A stretch of DNA of 64,000 nucleotides from Lineus longissimus. Lineage: Eukaryota > Nemertea > Pilidiophora > Heteronemertea > Lineidae. The position numbers were made by a program, and so were the translations under genes. The stretch covers positions 5,655,001-5,719,000 of the forward strand of contig NC_088308.1 in assembly GCF_910592395.1 (NCBI RefSeq), given 5' to 3'. Under the pieces are notes generated by a model that was not told the DNA's origin, searched no databases, and saw only the letters and a list, made by a program, of their open reading frames with translations. Positions within the stretch are counted from its first letter, which is position 1. Each line of letters opens with the position of its first letter. This document shows, one piece after another, positions 49,516-61,112 of the stretch.

Positions 49516-49646
49516 GGCACCTATTCCATAGAGCTATACCCTATACTATACTATACGCGAACAATAGTTTCATGGTCATGCACCCTTTGTGAAGCCATTG
49601 TTCGCGTATGGTGTAGTATACCGTATACCTCTATGGGGAAGGTGCC
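49516..49646. mobile_element. Hairpin MITE, copy 1 of a tandem pair
   Basis: The 131-base element starts ggcacctattccatagagct and ends with its near reverse complement; arms of about 50 bases flank a 30-base loop containing tttcatggtcatgcaccc. It is flanked by TTA. TTA duplications and GGC...GCC ends suggest a PIF/Harbinger (Tourist-like) element. Confidence 0.8.
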
Positions 49647-49649
49647 TTA

Positions 49650-49780
49650 GGCACCTATTCCATAGAGCTATACCCTATGCTATACTATACGCGAACAATA
49701 GTTTCATGGTCATGCACCCTTTGTGAAGCCATTGTTCGCGTATAGTGTAGTATACCGTATACCTCTATGGAATAGGTGCC
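49650..49780. mobile_element. Hairpin MITE, copy 2 of a tandem pair
   Basis: A second 131-base copy separated from the first by a single TTA, with only about four differences. The pair in direct orientation sharing one target triplet suggests either insertion into the TTA of the first copy or a tandem duplication. Confidence 0.82.
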
Positions 49781-51163
49781 TTGGAGTCGAGTTTTGAATG
49801 GATTAAAACTGAGGGACAGGATGTGAATATTCATTCGAGGTTGTTTTTAAATGCAATTCCAAGTGAGAGCCATGTTTCTACAACCAAACTATATGGTATT
49901 CATGTCTCGCTTTAATCAATATTCATGCCTTGTGTAGAGCAATAAGACTAAGAGATTTAGACTGCCAGTTTCAAGCCACCATTTTAGATTTTTATCCGAG
50001 CTCATCAATTATAGAGTATCAGAAAGTTTGATGGGAATAGGGATTGAGAACTGCTTGTGGATATACGAGAGTGGGCTTAAATCAAATATCTTGCTGCTGG
50101 GATGTCCAGATATGAAGTTTGATTATAGAAGACATGGACTGAAAATAAAATTGAATCCCTGTAAAACTTTGGATCAACTTTCATAAGATATGTCTACAGT
50201 TTCAAGAACCAGCATCCAATTTCCCCGATCAATCCTCTTGTATTGTTTTATGGCATAACTACATAAAAAAATGGACATCAGTATTACATGGCTTATAACA
50301 TGGCACCAATAATATCTTCTTTAATGGAGCTTGGAAGTGCATGACAATATGATCTGCATATTCTTTTCCTGTCTATTTGATGATGTGGCTGTGGCTGCAG
50401 AGCCAAACATGTCAGTGTTGCATCCATATTACAGACTCAGAGATTCTTGTCATGGCATTTTCATGGTTATGCTTGTGATGATAAAACTGGCCGATTTTGG
50501 GAGGGTGCAAGATACCGACTTGATTGTGTCGACACATTATAAGTGCTAGCCTGGCAATAACTCCCTCTTGTCCTACTTAAAACCAATGCGCATTGCAACG
50601 ATCAATCACTTTGGTTGAAGATGGAACACTTGTTGCGTGTCCAGCAAACAGGCAAACCCACAGTATATGATCTCGGGCTTCGGGTAATCACTATTGATTT
50701 ACAATACTGGCAGTGTTTTTGTGATGGGTCTGAAGCATTTGGTAGATGGTTATGTTTTGTGTGAGGTAGAAGTTAGCCTTAGCAGACAACAACTGATACA
50801 GGGCTGCACTTGCAATGGCATAGCCGCAGCTTTATTTGCAGGGACACTTGCAAGTTACGGTAGTAACTTCTTTCCTGTAGTGCATATTATGTCTTGATGT
50901 GTAAAGTCATTGACAGGCTTACGAAAGAACCATCTTCATCCATAGTTTCCCCTCTTCCACCCCAATTGCCTTAACACTGAGTCAGTATCGCACCACAGCA
51001 GTCAGTAGTGTGTTGAGCAACCAAGAAACCCTCCACATTGTCTCAAGTGTGTTCTCATCGATTTGATGTTGTTAGTTCTGCCGCAAAATGTATCGATTGA
51101 GCTCGAGAGTGGTCTGATATCGGATAATAGGGGTCTGGATGACCTGGTCTAGTGATAATATGG

Positions 51164-51700
51164 AAGCCAAGATCCTACGTCGCACTCTTGAAGATCTGAT
51201 GAGGTTTGATGTGTGGGGAAGCCAAGGCCCTATGTCAGACTCTTGAAGATCTGATGAAGTTTGATGTGTGGGGAAGCCAAGACCCTATGTCAGACTCTTG
51301 AAGGTCTGATGAGGTTTGGTGTGTGGGGAAGCCAAGGCCCTATGTCAGAATCTTGAAGATCTGATGAAGTTTGATGTGTGGGGAAGCCAAGACCCTATGT
51401 CAGACCCTTGAAGGTCTGATGAGGTTTGATGTGTGGGGAAGCCAAGACCCTATGTCAGACTACTGAAGGTCTGATGAGGTTTGGTGTGTGGGGAAGCCAA
51501 GACCCTATGTCAGACTCTTGAAGATCTGATGAGGTTTGATGTGTGGGGAAGCCAAGACCCTATGTCAGACTACTGAAGGTCTGATGAGGTTTGGTGTGTG
51601 GGGAAGCCAAGACCCTATGTAAGACTCTTGAAGATCTGATGAGGTTTGATGTGTGGGGAAGCCAAGGCCCTACCTCAAACTCTTGTATATCTGACTTCAT
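51164..51700. repeat. 55-bp minisatellite with alternating unit types in RAP1GDS1 intron 2
   Basis: Nearly ten units of 55 bases (aagccaaggccctatgtcag ... ctgatgaggtttgatgtgtg). In the second half the units alternate: 'actcttgaagatc...tttgatg' and 'actactgaaggtc...tttggtg', so the array is a 110-bp higher-order repeat there. No frame stays open. Confidence 0.92.
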
Positions 51701-52343
51701 TCTCTAACCGCATCTTTATCTATAGTCACCTCTTTCATAGTCATGGGTGTCTAGCTATCTATGGAGCCTTATCCATGTGGACTTCTAGTGCTTCATGAGA
51801 TATTGCAAATCTTCTTGCGAAATATTGCTACTCAGCATCCCGGAGCTTGGAAACAAGACTTTTATGGTTTGCAATCTCAAAGCCTTTAGTATCTAGATGA
51901 TGAATGGGTTGTGTATACTCGTAGCAGCCTTTTGTTCTCACGATCATACGCTAGTTATATATTAAGCACCGCCTTAGCTCCCCGTCGAGCGTTAAAATAA
52001 GGTAATCAATGCCGTTGCATTTCTTATTGGGCTCCAAATTGACTGATTTGTTATTCTCGATTGGCTGATGTGAATCCTAATGAACTGACTACTGCCCGCG
52101 GCAAATACGCTTACCTGTCATCTCCGATCCCCAGTAACTCCATCATTCCTGCATTAGCTCTAAAGAGAAGTGATTAAAGTGAGACAATTTGTCTCCTAAT
52201 TTGCTATTCATGTGATTCTGCATTGATACCCGTGTAGTCAGCATTAGGCTGACATTTGTAAATGTCAACTTATATTCAGGAAATGTCAGAATTTTACCCC
52301 TGATGATGTCGGATGTTTTCTATATGTGTTATGCTTTATTCCT

Positions 52344-52385
52344 TGCTCAACTCATCATGCTCAACTCATCACGCTCAACTCATCA
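52344..52385. repeat. 14-bp triplication
   Basis: tgctcaactcatca occurs three times in a row; the last copy starts with c. Confidence 0.93.
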
Positions 52386-53516
52386 TTGAGGACTGGTTAG
52401 AAGTCATGAGTGGCATTAGGTCTTTAGGAATAGGAACGTTGGCTTCAGCGTGCGGTATCTCCAGGTGTGCTTTGTGTCTTCTTACAAATTTGCTCAGGGT
52501 ATCAAGAGCTCACATGTATAGTGGTGTTTCCTTGCTAAGTTCTTTCGGTACTGGTATATTATTTCAACGGAGCCTGTCAATGAACACATTGCAATTTGTT
52601 AATGTTGTGACTGGTGTGTGCTTCAGTATTGATTAAACATCCCAGATGACCAATCGAATACAGGTCATGCCATGAAAGCATTCAGCCAAAAGCAACATAT
52701 TCCATTGAATCAGTTTTACTCCCTGGGAATGTCATATGTCAGAACTGTATCATTTGAACTAGTCAGGTGAATTATTACCCGACAGTCTTATGACACACGA
52801 GCAATCAGTCATTGATCATAGTTGACCATTCTTTCACGTAATTGATATTGCGTTTATAGTTGATGACAAAGTCAGCTGGTTGTCTGAAAGTTTTCAGATC
52901 CTTTACGTATTAGGCACTGGTCACACTCAGAGATATCACAAATGCACTTTTGGCATGGTCAGCTATTGATACTACTCAAGTGTTTCTCTATCAAAGTTGA
53001 TGAGTTGCCACTGACGACGTCTGGTTCGAGTGGAGGTACTGGAAATGAGGGCTTTATCTGACAAAGGGGATCTATTTGCTTCAATCAGTTTCTGTCCAGG
53101 GTGGCTGTCCTTAGCTCGTTCCATACCAAATGGTGGTCACTCCTCAGTCAGTGCTCATTTGGTGCATGAGACCTGGGAGAAGTCAAACCGAGGCAACTCA
53201 AAGCAACAGAACAGAACGAAACATCTGAATTTCCTCGTCAGTCGATTTCTGCTCCATGACTGGACCTGTCGCATTAATTAAACAACAGGAGATTGCTGTT
53301 CTGTCTGGAACCTTCCTAGTTTCCTTCCAGTCCACTTCATCTCAATCCATTATGGATGACTCTTCTTGGCATTCAACGCAAGACTGACTGGGCATGTACC
53401 GACTTGTTGGAATTGAACTGTGTGGATTGTTTTGGCTGTGAAAAAATTCTCTGATAGAATAATGAAGTATACTCATATTCCCTGCAGCTAAACCTTATTA
53501 TTGGGCCTATATACCT

Positions 53517-53531
53517 CCCCCCCCCCCCCCC
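53517..53531. repeat. Poly-C tract (15)
   Basis: An uninterrupted C run in RAP1GDS1 intron 2. Confidence 0.95.
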
Positions 53532-55469
53532 AGGAGATGGCTCATGACACTGTTACTGCCATCAATGTCTTCTTCTTCTCCTGTACTATTTGGCCGGATT
53601 TCTTTCCTGAAGTCTTCTTGCTGTGGACAGTCCTGTGTTAGCTTACCATCGCTCATGTAATCAGTACCGTGTTGCAAGATCATTGGTTGGTGTCGCCTAT
53701 TCAATACCGTGCCGCATCCAATTGTGCCCACTTCCGAGTTTGAAGATGGTTGCTCAGCACTTGTCAGTCAATGATGGCTCATCTCAATTTGACCTGGTTT
53801 GATTCCTAGTCAGATCATATTCTTCTTCTATACATCCGTCATCAGCTTTAGCCAGGGCGCTAGACAATTTAATGATAAGCAATTGTTATATCTGCAGCCT
53901 GCCCGAAAAACTAGCATTAGCAACCAAGCTAGTGATAGTAGCCACGGGATTCTCACCAGTTGCTATAGCTACAAACTGATAGCCAGGGTAGAAACTGGAG
54001 AGCAGGTGTTACCATCGATGCCGAATATTTATTACAAATTTCGTTGATAAATTGATAAATTGAATGGTTTATTGTGGATGGTGTGATTTTAGCGGATGGC
54101 GTGGTCGTCTCTGATTGGACGTAATTCCCAAAGTAAAAGTCTCGCGTAATGTATTGGAAATGAAGAATCTGGCTTAAGTTATGTCACATGACAACAAGTT
54201 AAGCTGGATTTTTGCTGAAGCTCATTTGGATCTCATCGAGGCGCCTTTGAGAGGGTAGGCTGAATCGGAGTAAGATAAGGAGCTTGGATGGCTTGTGATG
54301 TTGGCCAATAACCCAAATTGTCCAAAACAGCCCCGCTGGATGCAACAAACCCACAAAGAGAAGTATGTACCTTACCTAAAGAGGGTGAACAGTTTCAGAT
54401 TCAACTCTGCATGCATCTAAGAGATGATGACCTTCAAATGTAACTTCTGATGACTGATGATATATTCTTATTTTGGAACCAAAATCAATGAGTAATCTAT
54501 TTTTATTGCAGCCTAAAGGTCGGCTCCTGTATGGTTTGGTGTGATTATTCTGGTTGATTATGTTACTCCTAATATTCCAGTCATTTTGCTTTTACAAGTT
54601 GTATCGAGTAACATTGTAATTAGGTATGCATATGTCAAACAATGGTATTCGCATCAAACTTGAATTTTCACGTTAAAGATTTATCAAGGCAACTGTGTGT
54701 GGGGATTTTGAAAGAATGAGGAGCAAGAGCAGTCTATTTGAACTTGGAACCTCGGTGGCGGCGGGTATCTTAAAAAATGTGCCCCTTTGTTGACTGTGGA
54801 GCTTGACTGAAACTTTCAGTGAAAGATGGTGGTCGATTTGCACTGCATGGCATTACCAACCCAAAAAAACCCTGTCAAACTTATTTTGGTAGAAGGGCGC
54901 TCTATACTTGCCGTCTCTTGCTTCCGGAAGTGTGTAAATAATAGGTTGAATGTCCGCTACGTTCAGAGTAACTGAAACAAACTGGATTCTATAAAAGGCT
55001 GCAGTTTCTCAATGAGAGCTAGTGGGTATTCCATCTTTATCTCATTAAGTAAAAGCCTTCTGATCTTTCTTTGATTGTGTAATCCTGATAGGTCAGCGAC
55101 TTGCAGCAATCGGTTGTAAGTGCTTCGACCTTTCTTTGAGGGTAAAACCAGAACATGATTCTAATTGTAGCAGAAAAATGTACAGGAAGTGGGTAAAGGA
55201 TCCTCCAGATATAGACTTTAGGCTATTTGGCAGCCATTTTGGATTTTGGTGGCCATCTTTGATTTGAGGCAAAATCCAGTGTGGCCAAACAGCTTATTTG
55301 GGAGAGTGTGCTGTCAGAACCAGAAAACCATGGAAAAAACTTTGACTTGGAAAATTTTGATTTTCCTTTGCTTAGCCCTGTCTATAATCCTTAATTTTTG
55401 AGAAAGTGTGGGTAGTGGGGTCCTCTGCCCTAGTCTGGGTTTAATGAACTTTTCTTTTTCTCATTTCAG

Positions 55470-55601
55470 ACTGTGACAAAGCCTCAGCAGGGAAAACACT
55501 GGTTACTGAGGGCATCCTTCCTGAACTCCAACATCATGTTAACTTATCGGATGAGAATGTCATGAAGGCAGCAAAGCTGGTGGCAGAACTGGCCAAAACA
55601 A
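55470..55601 (+). CDS. rap1gds1: RAP1GDS1 exon 3: armadillo repeat
   Basis: The acceptor tttctcatttcag and donor AACAA|GTAAGT bound 132 bases, phase 1 at both ends. The product includes ASAGKTLVTEGILPELQHHV and NVMKAAKLVAELAKT. It corresponds to the human segment with IQASGILQLFASLL and KAKVANIIAEVAKN, including the Gly-Ile-Leu turn and the AELAK helix of an armadillo repeat. Each such exon is one repeat of about 42-44 residues, matching the vertebrate exon pattern as I recall it. Confidence 0.93.
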
Positions 55602-55794
55602 GTAAGTTATTTCAGCTAATCCTCCATCCTCTCAACAAACAAGTCTGAAAGTCAGAGATCGCAAAGTTCCTTTAGGTGTAACATGCTCTACCAAGGGATT
55701 GCCTATTCATTAAGGTGGGATTTTGACTTATTGGGGTAAGATGTCCTTCATCACTTTCGACAGTCTTTTCTATTATTCTCTGCATGAGGTGTGT

Positions 55795-56010
55795 ATAGCA
55801 TTCAGTGGTCATCCTGCGCGATGTGGATGTGGAACTAGAGACCAGACTCCAGATGATGTGCTTCTGACCTGCTCCCTCATAGAGAATGGAGAGGATACTG
55901 GCCAAAGGACACCACCCTGACCACCTAGCTATGAGGCTCTGTGGTGGAACTCCCTTGGACATCCGACTTCATTACCGAAAACGGGCCGACTGTGTTCTTC
56001 CCAGAAAATT
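55795..56010 (+). pseudogene. Decayed non-LTR retrotransposon (LINE) C-terminal fragment
   Basis: One frame reads GHPARCGCGTRDQTPDDVLL, the Cys-rich tail typical of jockey-like reverse-transcriptase ORFs (C-x-C-G then D/EQTP-x-H-x-L). After a frameshift another frame reads a WPKDTTLTT-type phrase, then GSVVELPWTSDFITENG, which matches the last residues of the same kind of protein. The two halves are in different frames and stops interrupt the second, so it is a dead 3' fragment. It lies 200 bases after RAP1GDS1 exon 3. Confidence 0.6.
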
Positions 56011-58159
56011 TAGTCATATTCATCACCTGGCTCATACATCAGACCAATACGTGGACATGTGCAAATCTATGTTGATTCAGCCTATGTCATTTCCTATCTA
56101 TCCTCCAGTCCCAACATGCCAAGGAAATCTTGTAATTATCAGTCGATTGGTATTCTTGGTCTGGCCGATGGTTGTGTTTTATCTAGCCCGTGACGTCCAG
56201 CTTCATTTGTGGCTCAGCAATAAAAGCATTATTTAGTGGGCTATTTGGAGGATTTGGATGCTGAGGGGAGTTAACCCTCTTATCCTTAGCTGCAGGTGTG
56301 ATATGATATGATAGCCCAGCCTCTAAGATTGTCAGTATAATGCTTCGAGGCTTGGAGGGAACGATGGTAGGTTTTTAGTCAAAAGGTTTATAAAATAAGC
56401 AGGAGACCATTAACATCAGCTAGACAGTAATGGAAAGGTTCAGAATTTGATCCAAGAAGAACAAGGTTGTATTTTGACGCCAGATATCACATTGCTTGTT
56501 GTCAGAAATCCAATGAAACAGTGTGTCATAGCCCCATTAGAAAAGACTTGACTTGATGGCGTCGCCCAGAGAAAAAAAACCTCGTTCTTGTTCTGGATCA
56601 AAATCGGAACCTCTCTAAAGTGCAAGTGACAACCCAATAAAGTGATGGTAGTTTTGGCTGATACAGCCGGAAACGACTCATCATGTTTACCCTGGGAGAC
56701 GTGTCTTTATCAATCATTACCGAATGACTAGCTGGGAGGGTGATGGCTGGCATGAAACTTGTCTGGATGACATCAAGATAGCTTATGATATCTATATTCG
56801 GAACGTAAGACTGCCTTGCCTAGCTCACCATATGCACATATCTTCTTACCCCAAGAACAAGGTGATTCAGGTAAGATCTCAGTATAACACATACACTGAC
56901 CAAACAAAAGACTTAGCCTGGGCCATATCCTAGTGACCTCTGAAGTAGGGATTGGCCAGGTCAGAACGACTGTTATCAGCACAAAAAGTTGACGAGGGAG
57001 TATATTCCAAGGGGTGAAATATCCGCAACCCTCATTAGTTCAAGGTGAACTTCCCCTGTGCCTCTGCCTTAAGATGATCACCAGTACCCTACTGTCTGCT
57101 TACTATCTGCTCTATATCCGCACAAGAAGTTGCTTGTATTGGTAAACTAATCTGTTGCAAGTATCCCCTGCGGCTATGCTTCTCTTATGAGACGATAATA
57201 GACTTCCCCAAGCTATTCTTCGGTTACCAGCGTGATGAGCAGCATGCTGGAAAAGTACACTCTGGAGCGGACTTGACAGATATGAATGGGATGCTCAACG
57301 TGTCATCAAGACTGTAATATTATGTCTTTAGTCGCAATGACTGCTGTTAACTGCTACATTTTTTTGGGCGTATGTATTTGCAGAATTTGTCAATCACCGA
57401 GCTACTTACCTATCTGACACAAGGAATATCATGTTTACATCTCATTCAAAGGATGTGGCAATCTTAGTTAAGTGACTTGCCAATGACCACAAGCACAGTG
57501 ATGTGTCTGTGACAGGTGTCAGATCCACAGTGTGCAGATTACTGTAAGCAGTTGAGTTGGACAAGATGACTACTAGACAAGGCAACTCCAAGAAGGATCA
57601 GAATAAAAGCAAAGGCTACGTGACCTTCTAAAGACATGAAAATATCACAGTAAAAACAACTGAGCGAAAAGCATGGGGTTTTTGTTGATATTTACATCCT
57701 GTTAAGCTGGTGTCTTTTTTTTATCTTAAGCCAGAGCTTATACTTTTTGTTTTGTAACAAATGAACTGGTAACATTACAAATGGCTGCAGGAGGCAGATC
57801 GTCAACCTACAGAGCCACCAAGGAAGATGGTAAATGTCAACGCTGTCTAGCCAACAAGCATTGACAATATGACCGCAAAGAAATGGCCACTGACAGAACA
57901 TTGGGAATACTGAGTGCATGTTTGAAAAAACATGCGCAGATGAAATCGCTAAAAGCCAGAATGATGTCACTTTTTAGATGAGGTAATAGCAAAGTAAATA
58001 GATGGGCTTTTAACAGATAATATTTCTGGGACAGCCTTGTGCTCAGAAGGTAGCGGAAAGCATCTCCGGTTGACCAATGACTGGTGACATTTAGGCCAAA
58101 TTCTTATTAAGGAGAATTCAAGACTTAAATTTTTAGAGGTAGCTACAAAGAATAAAGGA

Positions 58160-58815
58160 TGACAAAGAAGACAGCACTTCTTAAGTGCTGCACCAACTGG
58201 CTCCTTTGATAGAAAATTGACAGTGTTGTTGACAACATCTAGCTGGTTTCTTTGAAAGGTTAGCGAGAGGGGAGCTTTTATCCATCAAGGTGTGGTATGC
58301 AATTTACAACACTAGATATTGCCAAAGGCACAAGACACCCTGGATTTCTCTCTGATATTAATGACTGAACCCTCTTTTACTGTCTGTTAATGCAAATAAA
58401 TATCAAAAGGAACTTGCTGTTTGCAATCGCCTCAGAGGATGACACACACCGAATGGGAGGATGTCGATGTTCCAGTGACTGTATACACATTACAAAGTAG
58501 ACAGAAGAGTTTAATGCTAAAGTGTTTGAAAGCAGCAACAAAGAATGAAAGAAAAGAAAGAAGAAGTGCTTCTTAGGTGTCACACTGCACCCCCTAGCCT
58601 CTTTGACCAAAAATAGACAGAGAAGCTTAATGACAAAATCTGGTTGGTTTCTTTGAAAGGTTGGCAAGGTATTGCACTGGAATCCATTAAAGTGCAAACT
58701 GCAATCTGCAGGCCAAGACATTGCCAAAGGTACTAGAAACCCTAGTTTCCACTCTATTGGTTATAATAACTTCCCTCTTTCACTTTTGAATGTCAAAGGA
58801 AACTTGCCATTCACT
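58160..58815. repeat. Diverged direct duplication of ~280 bp
   Basis: The block with ctggtttctttgaaaggtta, attgccaaaggcac and caaaaggaacttgctgtt (58160-58440) recurs about 410 bases downstream with ggttggtttctttgaaaggt, attgccaaaggtac and caaaggaaacttgccatt (58560-58815). It is noncoding and diverged. Confidence 0.65.
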
Positions 58816-59591
58816 TGTGGAAGCTAAACTTATTGGTAGCATTGGATGCAACAAAGAGTGAAGGGTGTATCAGCAAAAAATCTACCCCAGCTGCCTTTGA
58901 TTGAATCTACATTAGTAAATGTTCATCTAGTCAGTGATCCTTATGTTTCCATTTATTCCCAACTTGTCAGAAATATACCGCGGTATCAATGCTGGATGGA
59001 AAAATGTCATCCTTTATCTGTTTTTGTGTGACTGAGCGGCAACTCACTGGCATTTTGATCATCATAGTGGACACATAACTATATTTCAGGGCAGTGCAAA
59101 AAAAAGGATAAAAACTGAGAAGCTGTATCACATTTTCCTAGAAAACACTCAGGATGTAAGCGCTGAGGTTTAACTTTTTGCTTTGGTAACAAGCGAATAT
59201 TGGTTTACAACATTCTGATCAACCCACTTCGGCTTAAATGACTTTATTTAAGACATGTCATATGAGGTTCCATTGCAATATGATGTGGGAAGCCATGAAG
59301 CTCCGCGTACCAAACTTGACAGCCACAAACATTCTACTGGAGATAAATCAGACAAATCAAGTTGGAGAACTTTTTTGGGTTAAAACCTTTCGGACTCAAT
59401 CGCATTCCTCAGCCATGTCACATTCACTCTCTCAACATGCGAATGAAATCCCTGCATGATTCACCTTATTAGCCCAGCACTTCAGCCATGGCAGAAACGT
59501 GAGTGACCAGCATTGCAACGAGAGAAAGTCACAAGTTGGTTAATCAGTGAAAAAACGAATTGCCTTTAACCCAGTCGTCCTGTCAACGGGC

Positions 59592-59662
59592 AGTGTTGTG
59601 GTGTAGTGGAGGAGCCTCCGACATGTGATCGGAAGGTTGTGGGTTCAGTGCCGCTCAACTTG
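59592..59662 (+). mobile_element. tRNA-derived SINE or tRNA pseudogene
   Basis: tggtgtagtggaggagc resembles an A box, ccga-catgtga-tcgg an anticodon arm (TGT), and gggttcagtgcc a B box. The acceptor and T stems pair poorly. It is best read as a decayed tRNA-like promoter of a SINE. Confidence 0.5.
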
Positions 59663-60750
59663 CTGGTATTGCCAATAGAGTGAAGTATGTGCTCTATACA
59701 AGAACTTTTTTTTTCAATTCTTCATGGAAATTGTGATCCGTCAGCAAAATCTTCACCAAGCATAGGTTCAGCTCTTGTGAGAAACTGAAATGTCTCCAAT
59801 TAGGGTGGATTTTATAACAGGCGCGGATCCAAGGGAGATGGGAGAGCACCGGACACACGCCCACCTGTAAGTCGTGAAAGACTATGAAACTGACCAAGAA
59901 CCTTTTGAACACATGGGATCTTTTAGTGAGAAATGCATTGCACTCTGTTTCTGGCTCCTGGATCCGCCCCTGTGTAACTCACCACCTTTGAAACCTGGAA
60001 TTGCCATTTAGGAACAAGGCCACTGTCTCAGGCTCTTCCTGATTTTTCAAATTATCTTAATGTCACCGCCTCCTCCCTTGATCCTCATTCACTGAGAGAC
60101 TTTAACAAGATCAGCTCATTGGTTTCAGTTTATCTTTAGGTTCATTACTTTAATGAGCTTCCCGCCTAATCAATACCACTGTCAATTACTTGAACAAATT
60201 ACTATCTACTGGGTAAAGTTCAAATAGATGTCAGGGCGTAAGCACTGAAGACTAGCACTTCAGTATTGGTGAAAAAAAATTCAAAATGTTCATAAAAATC
60301 ACAAGCGGCAACCATTTTATCTCGAAGGTGACTGCTCAGTGAGGAGTTTAAAGGAGGTTTTGCATCAGAAGCATCAAGCTGCCTTCGAGTCATCTCAGTT
60401 TATCATAACTACAGCCCCTGCACTATTTTCATCATCTGATTCTTATAATCCAGTGCTGGAAGCATGGTAATCTCCTGAATCTGAAACCTGTGGCATTTAG
60501 AGGCTTCATAAAATCAATGTTCATTGCATCTTCTTAAATGCTTCCTCGGTTAAATATCTCGCCAATATTACATTCAGCAAACGTGGCGATAAAGTACATT
60601 AACTAATCTTTTATTCATGTTGTTGTAACTCCGGCGGGAATAGGCAATGTTTCTCGAGTTATTCTGCCACCTCAAAGCGGCCTGATAATTCAATTTGCCC
60701 GTACATTGTTGTAACTCTTTATTATTTCCTGTCTCTCCTGATATTTGCAG

Positions 60751-60876
60751 GTTCGGTACGTGAGGAGTGTGTCAAGCAGAAATTCGTTGACTTATTCACC
60801 AAACACTTGTCTAGTTCGGACGTGGAGACATGTACCCAAGTCTGTAGGGCACTTGGGAACATTTGCTATGACAACG
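60751..60876 (+). CDS. rap1gds1: RAP1GDS1 exon 4: armadillo repeat with RALGNICYD
   Basis: The acceptor ctgatatttgcag and donor ACAACG|GTAAGG bound 126 bases, phase 1 at both ends. The product contains CVKQKFVDLFTKHLSSSDVE and TCTQVCRALGNICYDN. RALGNICYD is the same nine-residue string found in vertebrate SmgGDS, which fixes the identity. No exon resembling the next repeat (normally Glu-Gly-Arg then a Val/Ile-rich helix) is found before 64000, so the remaining two-thirds or more of the gene lies beyond the right edge. Confidence 0.95.
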
Positions 60877-60904
60877 GTAAGGATAGGGAACACTAGAATA
60901 GAGC

Positions 60905-61112
60905 TTTTCTAAAGGTAGAGCACAGTGTCGGGGGAACTCTATGTCAGCACCTTTCTGAAGGTAGAGCACAGTGTCAGGGAACTCTATGTCAACACTTTTC
61001 TAAAGGTAGAGCACAGTGTCAGGGAACTCTGTGTCAGCACTTTTCTGAAGGTAGAACACAGTGTCAGGGAACTCTATGTAAACACTTTTCTAAAGGTAGT
61101 GCACAGTGTTGT
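60905..61112. repeat. 45-bp minisatellite just after RAP1GDS1 exon 4
   Basis: About four and a half units of 45 bases, starting 30 bases after the exon-4 donor. Because 45 is a multiple of three, the array is open and reads RELYVSTFLKVEHSV repeated. It lies in the intron; nothing links the frame to the exon. Confidence 0.9.

Larger units (their letters stand above)
46741..55469. other. RAP1GDS1 intron 2
   Basis: 8.7 kb without coding signals. It holds the twin hairpin MITEs, the 55-bp minisatellite, the 14-bp triplication and a poly-C tract. Confidence 0.75.
55602..60750. other. RAP1GDS1 intron 3
   Basis: 5.1 kb containing the LINE fragment, the 280-bp duplication and the tRNA-like SINE; no exon was found. 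Confidence 0.75.

Noticed and set aside
51164-51700. Direct repeats considered as a CRISPR array
   Set aside because: The units abut without unique spacers and the setting is an animal intron; it is a minisatellite.
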